Shown here in pieces: positions 7,733 to 14,948 of a DNA stretch of 64,000 nucleotides (its first letter is position 1; every line of letters begins with the position of its first letter). Origin of the DNA: Flavobacteriales bacterium (GTDB taxonomy: Bacteria > Bacteroidota > Bacteroidia > Flavobacteriales_E > Vicingaceae). A program made the position numbers and the translations under genes. Where the stretch lies: the NCBI GenBank assembly GCA_020635795.1, contig JACJZD010000001.1, forward strand, positions 62,001 through 126,000. Direction: 5' to 3'. The notes under the pieces are model-generated. The model saw only the letters and a program-made list of their open reading frames with translations, was not told where the DNA came from and made no database searches.

Positions 7733-8967
7733 TCGGCGTCAATAACTTTATATAGTTTATCTGATGCTCTGATTATTTCATCCATAGGTGTAGAAAAATT
7801 AATTCCTTTTTCCACTTTTTTTACTGATTTATCAGCAACTCTTAATTCTTTTATAGTAGTCTCTATAACACCTGATGATGGTCCTGTAATTAAAACCTTA
7901 TCGCCAATACTTAATGAATGAGCTTCGAGTTTAAATTCGGCAATATTGATTTTTGGAAAATATTTAACTCCATGACCAATGTATTTTTTTCTGGTTGTAG
8001 CTTGAGAACCATGTCCTTCCGACCATTCACCAAGTTCTTGTCCTAAATAATAACCATCCCAAAAGCCTCTGTTGTATACGGTTGCTAATTTTTGATTCCA
8101 ACCTTCAATTTTTTCTTTCGTATAGGTTCCGTTTAAAAATGCATCGGCAGCCTCACGATAACATTCAGTAACTGTTTTAACATATTCTGGAGCTCGACCT
8201 CTTCCCTCAATTTTTAACACTTTTACTCCTGCGTTTATAATATCGTCAATAAATCCAATCGTACATAAATCTTTAGGCGACATGATGTATTCATTGTCAA
8301 TCAACAGTTCATTTCCTTCTTCGTCTTTTACTTCGTAAGTTCTTCTGCAATTTTGTACACAAGCACCTCTGTTTGCAGAAGAATTGTTAGTATGTAAACT
8401 CAAATAACACTTGCCAGAAACAGCCATGCATAATGCTCCATGTGCAAAAATTTCTATTTCAACTAAATTTCCTGATGGACCTCTTACATCATCTTTAATA
8501 ATTCCATCAGTGATGCTTTTTACCTGAATTAAGCTTAATTCCCTAGCTAACACCATAACATCAGCAAAATGAGCGAAAAATTTAATGGTTTCTAAATTGG
8601 TAACGTTGGTTTGAGTAGAAATGTGAACTTCAAAACCAACAGAGTGAGCGTAATTTATTACGGCTTGGTCGGATGCAATAACTGCAGTAATTCCAGCAGC
8701 TTTTGATTTGTCAACGATACGTTTCATCAACGACAAGTCGTGGTCGTAAATAATAGTGTTTAAGGTCAGGTATGAACGAACATTATTTTCCTTGCAAATT
8801 TTAGCAATGGTTTCGAGATCGTCGAACGTAAAATTGTTTGCTGCTTTTGCACGCATGTTCAATTGCTCAATTCCAAAATAAACAGAATCTGCTCGTCCTT
8901 GTATAGCTGCCATTAATGAATCAAACGATCCAGCAGGAGCCATTATTTCTATTGTTTTACTCATCAA
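7729..8967 (-). CDS. U32-family peptidase-like protein (RNA hydroxylation family)
   Basis: 412 residues. The U32 signature is visible as EIFAHGALCMAVSGKCYLS, with the further cysteines CVQNCRRTYEV just after, giving the conserved four-Cys set. The N-terminus APAGSFDSLMAAIQGRADSVYFG is the usual TIM-barrel start of the family. Characterised relatives include TrhP/YegQ (tRNA U34 hydroxylation) and RlhA (23S rRNA C2501 hydroxylation), which are linked to iron-sulfur metabolism; a proteolytic role is doubtful for this branch. The length is nearer to TrhP than to the longer RlhA. The coupled ferredoxin supports a redox enzyme. The exact RNA target cannot be assigned. A Fur/PerR-like palindrome lies 62 bases upstream. 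Confidence 0.85.
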   Translation of the reverse strand: MMSKTIEIMAPAGSFDSLMAAIQGRADSVYFGIEQLNMRAKAANNFTFDDLETIAKICKENNVRSYLTLNTIIYDHDLSLMKRIVDKSKAAGITAVIASDQAVINYAHSVGFEVHISTQTNVTNLETIKFFAHFADVMVLARELSLIQVKSITDGIIKDDVRGPSGNLVEIEIFAHGALCMAVSGKCYLSLHTNNSSANRGACVQNCRRTYEVKDEEGNELLIDNEYIMSPKDLCTIGFIDDIINAGVKVLKIEGRGRAPEYVKTVTECYREAADAFLNGTYTKEKIEGWNQKLATVYNRGFWDGYYLGQELGEWSEGHGSQATTRKKYIGHGVKYFPKINIAEFKLEAHSLSIGDKVLITGPSSGVIETTIKELRVADKSVKKVEKGINFSTPMDEIIRASDKLYKVIDAE

Positions 8968-9028
8968 ATTAAATTAGAATGCGAAGTTACAAGATTTTAA
9001 TAAAATATGATTCAATCAGTTAGCTTTA

Positions 9029-9045
9029 TTTAGAATCATTCTAAA
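9029..9045. promoter_or_regulatory. Fur/PerR-like palindrome, copy 1
   Basis: TTTAGAATCATTCTAAA is a perfect 8-1-8 inverted repeat in the divergent gap between the U32-ferredoxin operon (minus) and a T9SS protein gene (plus). The inner 15 bases differ from the PerR box TTATAATnATTATAA by one symmetric change per half. The same 17-mer occurs upstream of the ACIII operon at 19756-19772. Confidence 0.55.
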
Positions 9046-9123
9046 GATGAATAATTTATGATAAAGAGCATAATGTAATAATTTAGTTTTCATTACTTTA
9101 GTCAAAACTTTAAACTTAAAAAT

Positions 9124-10434
9124 ATGATAAGAAAATACTTTTTTGTAGTGTTGTCGTTAATTTTATTCACGTTCAATGCTGATGCAACAAACTATACTTC
9201 CGCTGCAAACGGCAATTGGATGAATCCTTTTACATGGACACCTATTGGAGTCCCTATTCCTGGTGATAATGTTACTATAAGTCATGTGGTTACATTGGAT
9301 ACAAGTTTTGCATATACTTCAGGAACAATTTCTGTTTTAGGAAGTTTAATTAATGATTCATTTGGTAGAGACATCTGGTTGAATGGTCCTTCAGCACAAT
9401 TTAGTAGTAGCGGTATTGTTACTTTACGTTCAATTCTAATTAGTTCAGGTAGTTTTGTAAATTCAGGAGTTTTAAATGTGAAAAGAGTTGCAAATTTTGG
9501 CTATTTGACCAATAATTCACTAATGCAAGGAGTTGATAGTTTGTATAATGATGGAGAATTTAGCAATAATGATAATTTGCGAATAATGACATTCTTTAAT
9601 GATAGTATATTGAAAAATTATGGTACAATACAAGGGTTGACTACCGTTGTTGATAGCATGTATAATAATGGAACTTTTACTAATTTTTCTAATGGGTTAA
9701 TTAAAGCCGATAGTGCTACAAATAATGGATTATTTACCAATAATGGTGCTATTGAGTGGTTACAATTCACCAATTATATTAATGGTGTATTTACCAACAA
9801 TAATGCATTGAGTTTTGATGATATGACCAACATGGGGAACTTTACCAATAATGGCTCAATAGTAGGAGCTGTTAGTATGTGGAACAATGAGGTGTTTAAC
9901 AATACAAGTACAGGAACAATTACTCTTTCAGTAAGTTTTTTAAATGCAGATAGTTTAAGTAATACTGCTAGCTTTAATAATGATGGTAGCTTTGATATTG
10001 GAGATAGCTTTTATAATTTTAATACGATAACTGGGTCAAGCACGGGTTCTTTTACGATGCAGGATACCTCATATAATTCAGGGTCGATGACTGGAGCATT
10101 TGATTTTTGTGATGCAACACCTCCACCATCATACCCTTATATTGATTTTAATTTGGGAACAATTGCTCCTACTATTACCTATTGTTTAGGAACTTTTGTT
10201 TCAAATACTGAAACATCAAGTAAGTTTGCTCTCTATCCAAACCCAACAAAGGGCAATATTTATTTTGGAAAAACAAACCAATTTGTTGAGGTTTATGATG
10301 TTTTAGGACAGCAAATCGTAAAAGATTATACAAATCAAATTAATCTTAATGGATACAATAAAGGAGTTTATTTTGTTGTAATAAAAGATAAAGAGGGATT
10401 TCAACTGTTTAAAGAAAAGTTGATTAAAGATTAA
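9124..10434 (+). CDS. Secreted T9SS (type A sorting domain) protein with adhesin-like repeats
   Basis: 436 residues. The signal peptide is followed by a domain starting NYTSAANGNWMNPFTWTP and VPIPGDNVTISH, the same layout as the N-terminus of the giant adhesin at 43780. The middle (about 110-330) is a degenerate beta-helix-like repeat with many NNGxFTN and FxNNGxI motifs. The last 75 residues are a T9SS type A sorting domain: FALYPNPTKGNIYF, VEVYDVLGQQI, GVYFVVIKDKEG, ending KLIKD. It is exported by the Sec system and then secreted or surface-anchored by T9SS. The next gene starts 43 bases downstream with a very similar C-terminal domain, so they probably share a transcript. The ligand is unknown. 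Confidence 0.85.
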   Translation: MIRKYFFVVLSLILFTFNADATNYTSAANGNWMNPFTWTPIGVPIPGDNVTISHVVTLDTSFAYTSGTISVLGSLINDSFGRDIWLNGPSAQFSSSGIVTLRSILISSGSFVNSGVLNVKRVANFGYLTNNSLMQGVDSLYNDGEFSNNDNLRIMTFFNDSILKNYGTIQGLTTVVDSMYNNGTFTNFSNGLIKADSATNNGLFTNNGAIEWLQFTNYINGVFTNNNALSFDDMTNMGNFTNNGSIVGAVSMWNNEVFNNTSTGTITLSVSFLNADSLSNTASFNNDGSFDIGDSFYNFNTITGSSTGSFTMQDTSYNSGSMTGAFDFCDATPPPSYPYIDFNLGTIAPTITYCLGTFVSNTETSSKFALYPNPTKGNIYFGKTNQFVEVYDVLGQQIVKDYTNQINLNGYNKGVYFVVIKDKEGFQLFKEKLIKD

Positions 10435-10477
10435 GTAAATGAACTTTACTGTTCAATAATAATTATAAGCATAAGGT

Positions 10478-11908
10478 GTGAAAACAATAATTACTTTTTT
10501 TCTACTATTTATATTCTTAGGCTCGACAAATGCTCAAACAACTGCTATACCAGATGCCAATTTTGAACAGGCTCTAATTTGGTTAGGATTGGATTCATCT
10601 ATAGATGGTCAAGTAACAACTGCTAATATTGATACAGTTACCTATCTAAATGTAAATTGGTCAAATATTTTGAGTTTAACTGGGATTCAAGATTTTGCGT
10701 CTTTAACTCATCTCAATTGTTCATATAATAGTATAGAAAGTATTGACGTTAGTCAAAATTTAGTTTTATCACATTTAGATTGTAGAGACAACTTAATACC
10801 TAGTTTGAATGTTAATCAAAATACTCTATTAACTTATCTTAATTGTCAGAATAATCTTATTACAAGTATTAATGTGTCTCAAAATGTGATACTAGATACA
10901 ATAAATTTTTCAAATAATTTAATTACAAGTATTGATGTTACACAGAATACTAATCTAAAGTATTTAGATTGTTCTGTTAATCAGTTAAGTCAATTAAATG
11001 TTACATTAAATGATTCTTTAAGGTATTTGAATTGTACTAGCACACAACTAACTAGTTTAGACGTTTCACAGAATTATACATTGATGTATTTAGAATGCGT
11101 AAACAATTTAATAACTAATATAGATGTGACTCAAAACCATATTTTAAATGATTTAAGATGTTTTTTGAATCCTATTTCAAGTTTAAATGTATCTCAGAAT
11201 CCTTTATTGAATTTTTTGAGCTTTGGAAGCAATTATTTAACAGGTATAGATATAACTCAGAATAAACTTCTTAAGTATCTTTTTTTTTCGTCAACCCAAA
11301 TTTCTAGTATTGACTTGTCGCAAAACCCTTTGTTGGTTCGGTTTAGATGTGACAATAATCTTTTAAATGAATTAGATATTTCTCATAATACATTATTAAC
11401 CGATTTCCATTGTACTAATAATCTACTAACTAGCCTAGATTTATCGAATAATTCATCTATATATAATTTTGATTGTAGAAATAATCAACTAACGTGTTTA
11501 AATATAAAAAATGGGAACAATACTAATATACCAAGTACACTTTTTTATGCTTATGACAACCCAACGCTTACTTGTATTGAAGTCGATAATGTTGCTTGGT
11601 CTACAACAAATTGGACACTAATTGACCCACAAACTTCTTTTAGCACTAGTTGCCCTAATCCATGCTCTGTTGGAATTAACAATAACAACTTATCTAATTA
11701 TACTGTTTACCCTAATCCAACAACAAGTATAGTAAATATTGTAGGTCAACAACAATTTGTAGAAGTTTATTCGGTTGACGGAAAATTACTTTTTCAAGAT
11801 TTGACCAAACAAATAAATATTGGAAACTATAAAAGTGGAATGTATTTTTTGGTAATAAAAGATAAAGAAGGAAATCAGCTCTATACCGAGAAACTAATAA
11901 AAGAATAA
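10478..11908 (+). CDS. Secreted leucine-rich-repeat protein with T9SS sorting domain
   Basis: 476 residues from a GTG start. The signal peptide MKTIITFFLLFIFLGSTNAQ directly follows, so this start is favoured. About 13 tandem leucine-rich repeats of 21 residues occupy roughly residues 60-345. Their pattern is LxxLxCsxNxLtsLdvsqNxx, with a Cys recurring at the same position in most units. The tail (about 400-476) is a T9SS type A domain (YTVYPNPTTSIVNI, VEVYSVDGKLLF, GMYFLVIKDKEG). It shares VIKDKEG.QL..EKLIK with the upstream protein, which suggests exchange or duplication of the C-terminal domain. Repeats of this type usually mediate protein binding outside the cell. A terminator follows. 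Confidence 0.88.
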   Translation: MKTIITFFLLFIFLGSTNAQTTAIPDANFEQALIWLGLDSSIDGQVTTANIDTVTYLNVNWSNILSLTGIQDFASLTHLNCSYNSIESIDVSQNLVLSHLDCRDNLIPSLNVNQNTLLTYLNCQNNLITSINVSQNVILDTINFSNNLITSIDVTQNTNLKYLDCSVNQLSQLNVTLNDSLRYLNCTSTQLTSLDVSQNYTLMYLECVNNLITNIDVTQNHILNDLRCFLNPISSLNVSQNPLLNFLSFGSNYLTGIDITQNKLLKYLFFSSTQISSIDLSQNPLLVRFRCDNNLLNELDISHNTLLTDFHCTNNLLTSLDLSNNSSIYNFDCRNNQLTCLNIKNGNNTNIPSTLFYAYDNPTLTCIEVDNVAWSTTNWTLIDPQTSFSTSCPNPCSVGINNNNLSNYTVYPNPTTSIVNIVGQQQFVEVYSVDGKLLFQDLTKQINIGNYKSGMYFLVIKDKEGNQLYTEKLIKE

Positions 11909-11911
11909 AAG

Positions 11912-11937
11912 AAAAGCCGCGTTAAGCGGCTTTTTTT
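11912..11937. terminator. Rho-independent terminator between convergent genes
   Basis: GCCGC/GCGGC stem with a GTTAA loop and T7 on the plus strand. It ends the LRR gene transcript. The stop codon of aspS on the minus strand overlaps its T-tract, and the A-tract before the stem lets it also work for aspS. Confidence 0.88.
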
Positions 11938-13669
11938 ATAATGTTACTTTAATATTTAATTCGTCGAGCTGTTTATTATCGATTGTTGCTGGAGCATCAA
12001 TCATCACATCTCGTCCGCTATTGTTTTTTGGAAATGCTATAAAATCACGAATGGTTTCTTGTCCACCAAATAAGGCACAAAGCCTATCAAAACCTAAAGC
12101 AATTCCACCGTGAGGAGGTGCACCATATTCGAAGGCATTCATTAAAAATCCAAATTGAGCTTGAGCTTCTTCTTTGGTAAATCCTAATAAATCGAACATT
12201 CTTGATTGTACAGCTCTATCGTGTATACGGATAGAACCACCACCAATCTCAGTTCCGTTTAACACTAAATCGTAAGCATTTGCTCTAACTTTTCCTGGGT
12301 CAGTATCCAATAAAGCTAAATCTTCAGTTTTTGGAGAAGTAAACGGATGATGCATAGCATGGAAACGCTTACTTTCTTCGTCCCATTCTAATAAAGGAAA
12401 ATCGTACACCCAAAGCGGAGCATAAATATCAGGGTTTCTCAATCCCAATTGGTTTCCTAAATGCAAACGTAAATCGTTCATTTGTTTTTGTGCAGCTGCT
12501 AAATCACCCGAAAGCACCAAGATTAAATCACCTGCTTTTGCACTACATGCTGATGCCCATTTTTTTAATTCGTCTTCGCTGTAAAATTTATCAACTGACG
12601 ATTTGAATGTTCCATCTTCGTTGCAACGTAAATAAATCATGCCTTTAGCTCCAACTTGCGGTCTTTTTACAAAGTCAGTTAATTCATCTAATTGTTTTCT
12701 AGTAAATGAAGCACAATTTTCAGCATTTATAGCAATAACTGTTTCGGCATCATCAAAAATGGCAAAACCTTTATTTTTAACAATATCAGTAAGGTAATTA
12801 AACTGCATTCCAAAACGGATATCTGGTTTATCACAACCATAATTCAGCATAGCATCAGCATAGCTCATTCTTGGAAATGAATCAAAATCAATTCCTTTAG
12901 TAACTTGAAACAAATGAACCATCAAGGCTTCAAAAGTTTGTAAAATATCTTCTTGAGTTACAAAAGCCATTTCACAGTCAATTTGAGTAAACTCTGGCTG
13001 ACGGTCTGCTCTTAAATCCTCATCTCTAAAACAACGTACAATTTGATAATACCTGTCGTAACCACTCACCATTAACAATTGTTTAAAGGTTTGTGGCGAT
13101 TGAGGTAAAGCATAAAACTGACCTGGATTCATTCTACTTGGCACAACAAAATCACGAGCACCTTCTGGAGTTGATTTAATCAAGTAAGGAGTTTCGATTT
13201 CTAGAAAATTAATGCTGTCTAAATATTTTCTAACTTCAATAGAAAGTCGGTGTCTTAATTCAATATTGTTACGTAAAGGATTTCTTCTCAAATCCAAATA
13301 ACGATATTGCATACGTAATTCCTCGCCACCATCCGTTTCGTTTTCGATGGTAAAAGGTGGGGTTTTGCTTTTGTTTAATATGGTAAGGTTGGTAACAATT
13401 ATTTCTATATCTCCTGTCGGGATGTTGTTGTTTTTACTTTGTCTTTCGGCAACTTTACCTGTAACCTGAACAACAAACTCACGACCTAAATTAGCCGTAA
13501 GTTCACTTTGATTTTCTGAAAACACCAATTGAGTAATTCCATAACGGTCGCGTAAATCCACGAAAGTCATGGCGCCTAAATCGCGTTTTTTCTGAACCCA
13601 TCCACATAGGGTAACTTCTTGGTTTACGTTGTTAATTCTTAATTCTCCGTTGGTGTGCGATCTGTACAT
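11936..13669 (-). CDS. aspS: Aspartyl-tRNA synthetase
   Basis: 577 residues, the bacterial-type length with an inserted GAD domain. It charges tRNA with aspartate. The N-terminal OB fold (GWVQKKRDLGAMTFVDLRDRYG) recognises the anticodon. Class II motif 2 is the FRDEDLRADRQPEFTQIDCE stretch, and motif 3 is GGIALGFDRL near the C-terminus. The GAD insert falls at about residues 280-410. Nothing is missing. No asparaginyl-tRNA synthetase or GatCAB gene is in the window, so discriminating versus non-discriminating activity cannot be judged. A candidate promoter lies just upstream. Confidence 0.97.
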   Translation of the reverse strand: MYRSHTNGELRINNVNQEVTLCGWVQKKRDLGAMTFVDLRDRYGITQLVFSENQSELTANLGREFVVQVTGKVAERQSKNNNIPTGDIEIIVTNLTILNKSKTPPFTIENETDGGEELRMQYRYLDLRRNPLRNNIELRHRLSIEVRKYLDSINFLEIETPYLIKSTPEGARDFVVPSRMNPGQFYALPQSPQTFKQLLMVSGYDRYYQIVRCFRDEDLRADRQPEFTQIDCEMAFVTQEDILQTFEALMVHLFQVTKGIDFDSFPRMSYADAMLNYGCDKPDIRFGMQFNYLTDIVKNKGFAIFDDAETVIAINAENCASFTRKQLDELTDFVKRPQVGAKGMIYLRCNEDGTFKSSVDKFYSEDELKKWASACSAKAGDLILVLSGDLAAAQKQMNDLRLHLGNQLGLRNPDIYAPLWVYDFPLLEWDEESKRFHAMHHPFTSPKTEDLALLDTDPGKVRANAYDLVLNGTEIGGGSIRIHDRAVQSRMFDLLGFTKEEAQAQFGFLMNAFEYGAPPHGGIALGFDRLCALFGGQETIRDFIAFPKNNSGRDVMIDAPATIDNKQLDELNIKVTL

Positions 13670-13688
13670 TTTATTAAATTTTGAGCGA

Positions 13689-13696
13689 CAAAAATA
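13689..13696 (-). promoter_or_regulatory. Candidate -7 element for aspS
   Basis: TATTTTTG on the minus strand matches TAnnTTTG. Transcription would begin near 13682, about 12 bases before the aspS ATG. No clear -33 TTTG is seen, only TTTC at 13716-13713. Confidence 0.32.
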
Positions 13697-13732
13697 ATAA
13701 AAAGATATGGTTGAAATAACGATAAAATGGAA

Positions 13733-14722
13733 TTAATAAATACTTATCAGTTGTGATTTTGTAGTACCTTTTTCATCAATAAGTTTAACTAAATATAAAC
13801 CACGTTTAAATGACGAAACATCAATTGTAGATGTAACTTGATTAATAGTGGTTGAGTAGATTTCTTTCCCGTTTATATCAAACAAACGAATTGATGTCGG
13901 AGTAGGATTTTCTAACTCAATAAAGAATTTATCTGAACTTGGGTTGGGATATATCTTTAATTTGTTTTTTTGAACATTTTCATTTAAACTATTTGTAACA
14001 CATCCACCATTATTAGAGAAGGTAACCTCATTATCTTCAAAACAATTTATGTATTCTGCATTTTCAAAATAAAACATAAACAAGCTAAATAATCCAGAAT
14101 TAATATCACCAATACCTTCAACATAATTTAAACCAGTACCAAAAGGATTACATGACGAACTCCAATTAGATATTAAATTATAATTGTACCGTTTTCTAAA
14201 ATCTGATTGGATTATAATACTGTCAATAGAGGTAATTATCATTTTTAAGCTATCTAAAGTTTCATATACAACAGTGTCTCCAATACTAATATTAAAATCA
14301 TATAAGAGAAGTTCTTCATCAAAACTTGTAGGAGATGAATTAATTGTGAAACAGAAATTATAATTGCGTGTATAATTATATAGACTATCTGGAAAAAATA
14401 ATATTTTTTTATTTACCTCTCGAAGTGCTCCATAATATAGCGAATTTAAGGTGTCAATTGGGCAGTTGAAGATGGGGGTCTGAGTCGTTGATGGTAAAAT
14501 AAATTGCCCACAGGAATACGTGTAGAGTTTTTTATAAGAGTTACCATTTATATTAGTGTCACCCTTTAAAAAAATATTGTAATGTGTAAAACCATAGGTA
14601 GACATCTGATCATAGATAGATGTTTGTTTCCAAACACCAACGCTATCAGGAAAAGGAAAATAAGTCTGAGCAAAAGAACTCGTTGAACAGATAAGAAGAA
14701 AAATAACAACTATTTTTTTCAT
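13733..14722 (-). CDS. Secreted protein with T9SS type A sorting domain, function unknown
   Basis: 329 residues. The signal peptide is MKKIVVIFLLICSTSSFAQ. The central 230 residues match no family I recognise; they are rich in Tyr, Ser, Asn and Asp and contain several Cys (for example SCNPFG, INCFED and GGCVTN). The C-terminal 80 residues form a clear T9SS type A domain with KLKIYPNPSSDKFFIEL, IRLFDINGKEIYS and FKRGLYLVKLIDEKG. It is therefore a surface-attached or released protein. It stands alone between aspS and aconitase. Confidence 0.82.
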   Translation of the reverse strand: MKKIVVIFLLICSTSSFAQTYFPFPDSVGVWKQTSIYDQMSTYGFTHYNIFLKGDTNINGNSYKKLYTYSCGQFILPSTTQTPIFNCPIDTLNSLYYGALREVNKKILFFPDSLYNYTRNYNFCFTINSSPTSFDEELLLYDFNISIGDTVVYETLDSLKMIITSIDSIIIQSDFRKRYNYNLISNWSSSCNPFGTGLNYVEGIGDINSGLFSLFMFYFENAEYINCFEDNEVTFSNNGGCVTNSLNENVQKNKLKIYPNPSSDKFFIELENPTPTSIRLFDINGKEIYSTTINQVTSTIDVSSFKRGLYLVKLIDEKGTTKSQLISIY

Positions 14723-14801
14723 TTTTGATTTTTAATAAAAATCGGTAAAACACTGATTTTAAGTTTAAATGTAAGCATAAAAAAGAATTCATGCTTAATT
14801 A

Positions 14802-14831
14802 TTGCAAAAAATTAAAAAAGGCTTAAATTTG
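14802..14831 (+). promoter_or_regulatory. Bacteroidota-type promoter of the aconitase gene
   Basis: TTG at 14802-14804 (a shortened -33 element) is followed after 19 bases by TAAATTTG at 14824-14831, an exact -7 TAnnTTTG match. The start of transcription would be near 14838, leaving a leader of about 110 bases before the ATG at 14949. Confidence 0.5.
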
Positions 14832-14837
14832 TGCTTC

Positions 14838-14948
14838 GTAACAGCAAGTTGGGATATCCTACCCGGGATAATGTGAAGTTGGCAAGAGAATTTATCCATA
14901 ATAAGCTGTGTTTTTTAAATTTATTTATTAACCACTAAACAAATTGTT
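14838..14948 (+). promoter_or_regulatory. Structured 5' leader of aconitase mRNA (candidate)
   Basis: This leader contains a local GC-rich island (14840-14890) in otherwise AT-rich DNA. Possible pairings are ACAGC (14841-14845) with GCTGT (14905-14909) as a closing stem, and GGATAA (14866-14871) with TTATCC (14892-14897) inside it. The same GGATA can instead pair with TATCC at 14855-14859, so two folds exclude each other. AAGTTGG occurs twice (14846-14852 and 14876-14882). It matches no riboswitch family I know. The structure is inferred by eye. Confidence 0.35.

Noticed and set aside
10454..10468. CAATAATAATTATAA before the LRR gene as a third Fur/PerR-like site
   Set aside because: One half does not match the palindrome, and the surrounding DNA is nearly all A and T; it is not related to the 17-mer found at the two other sites.
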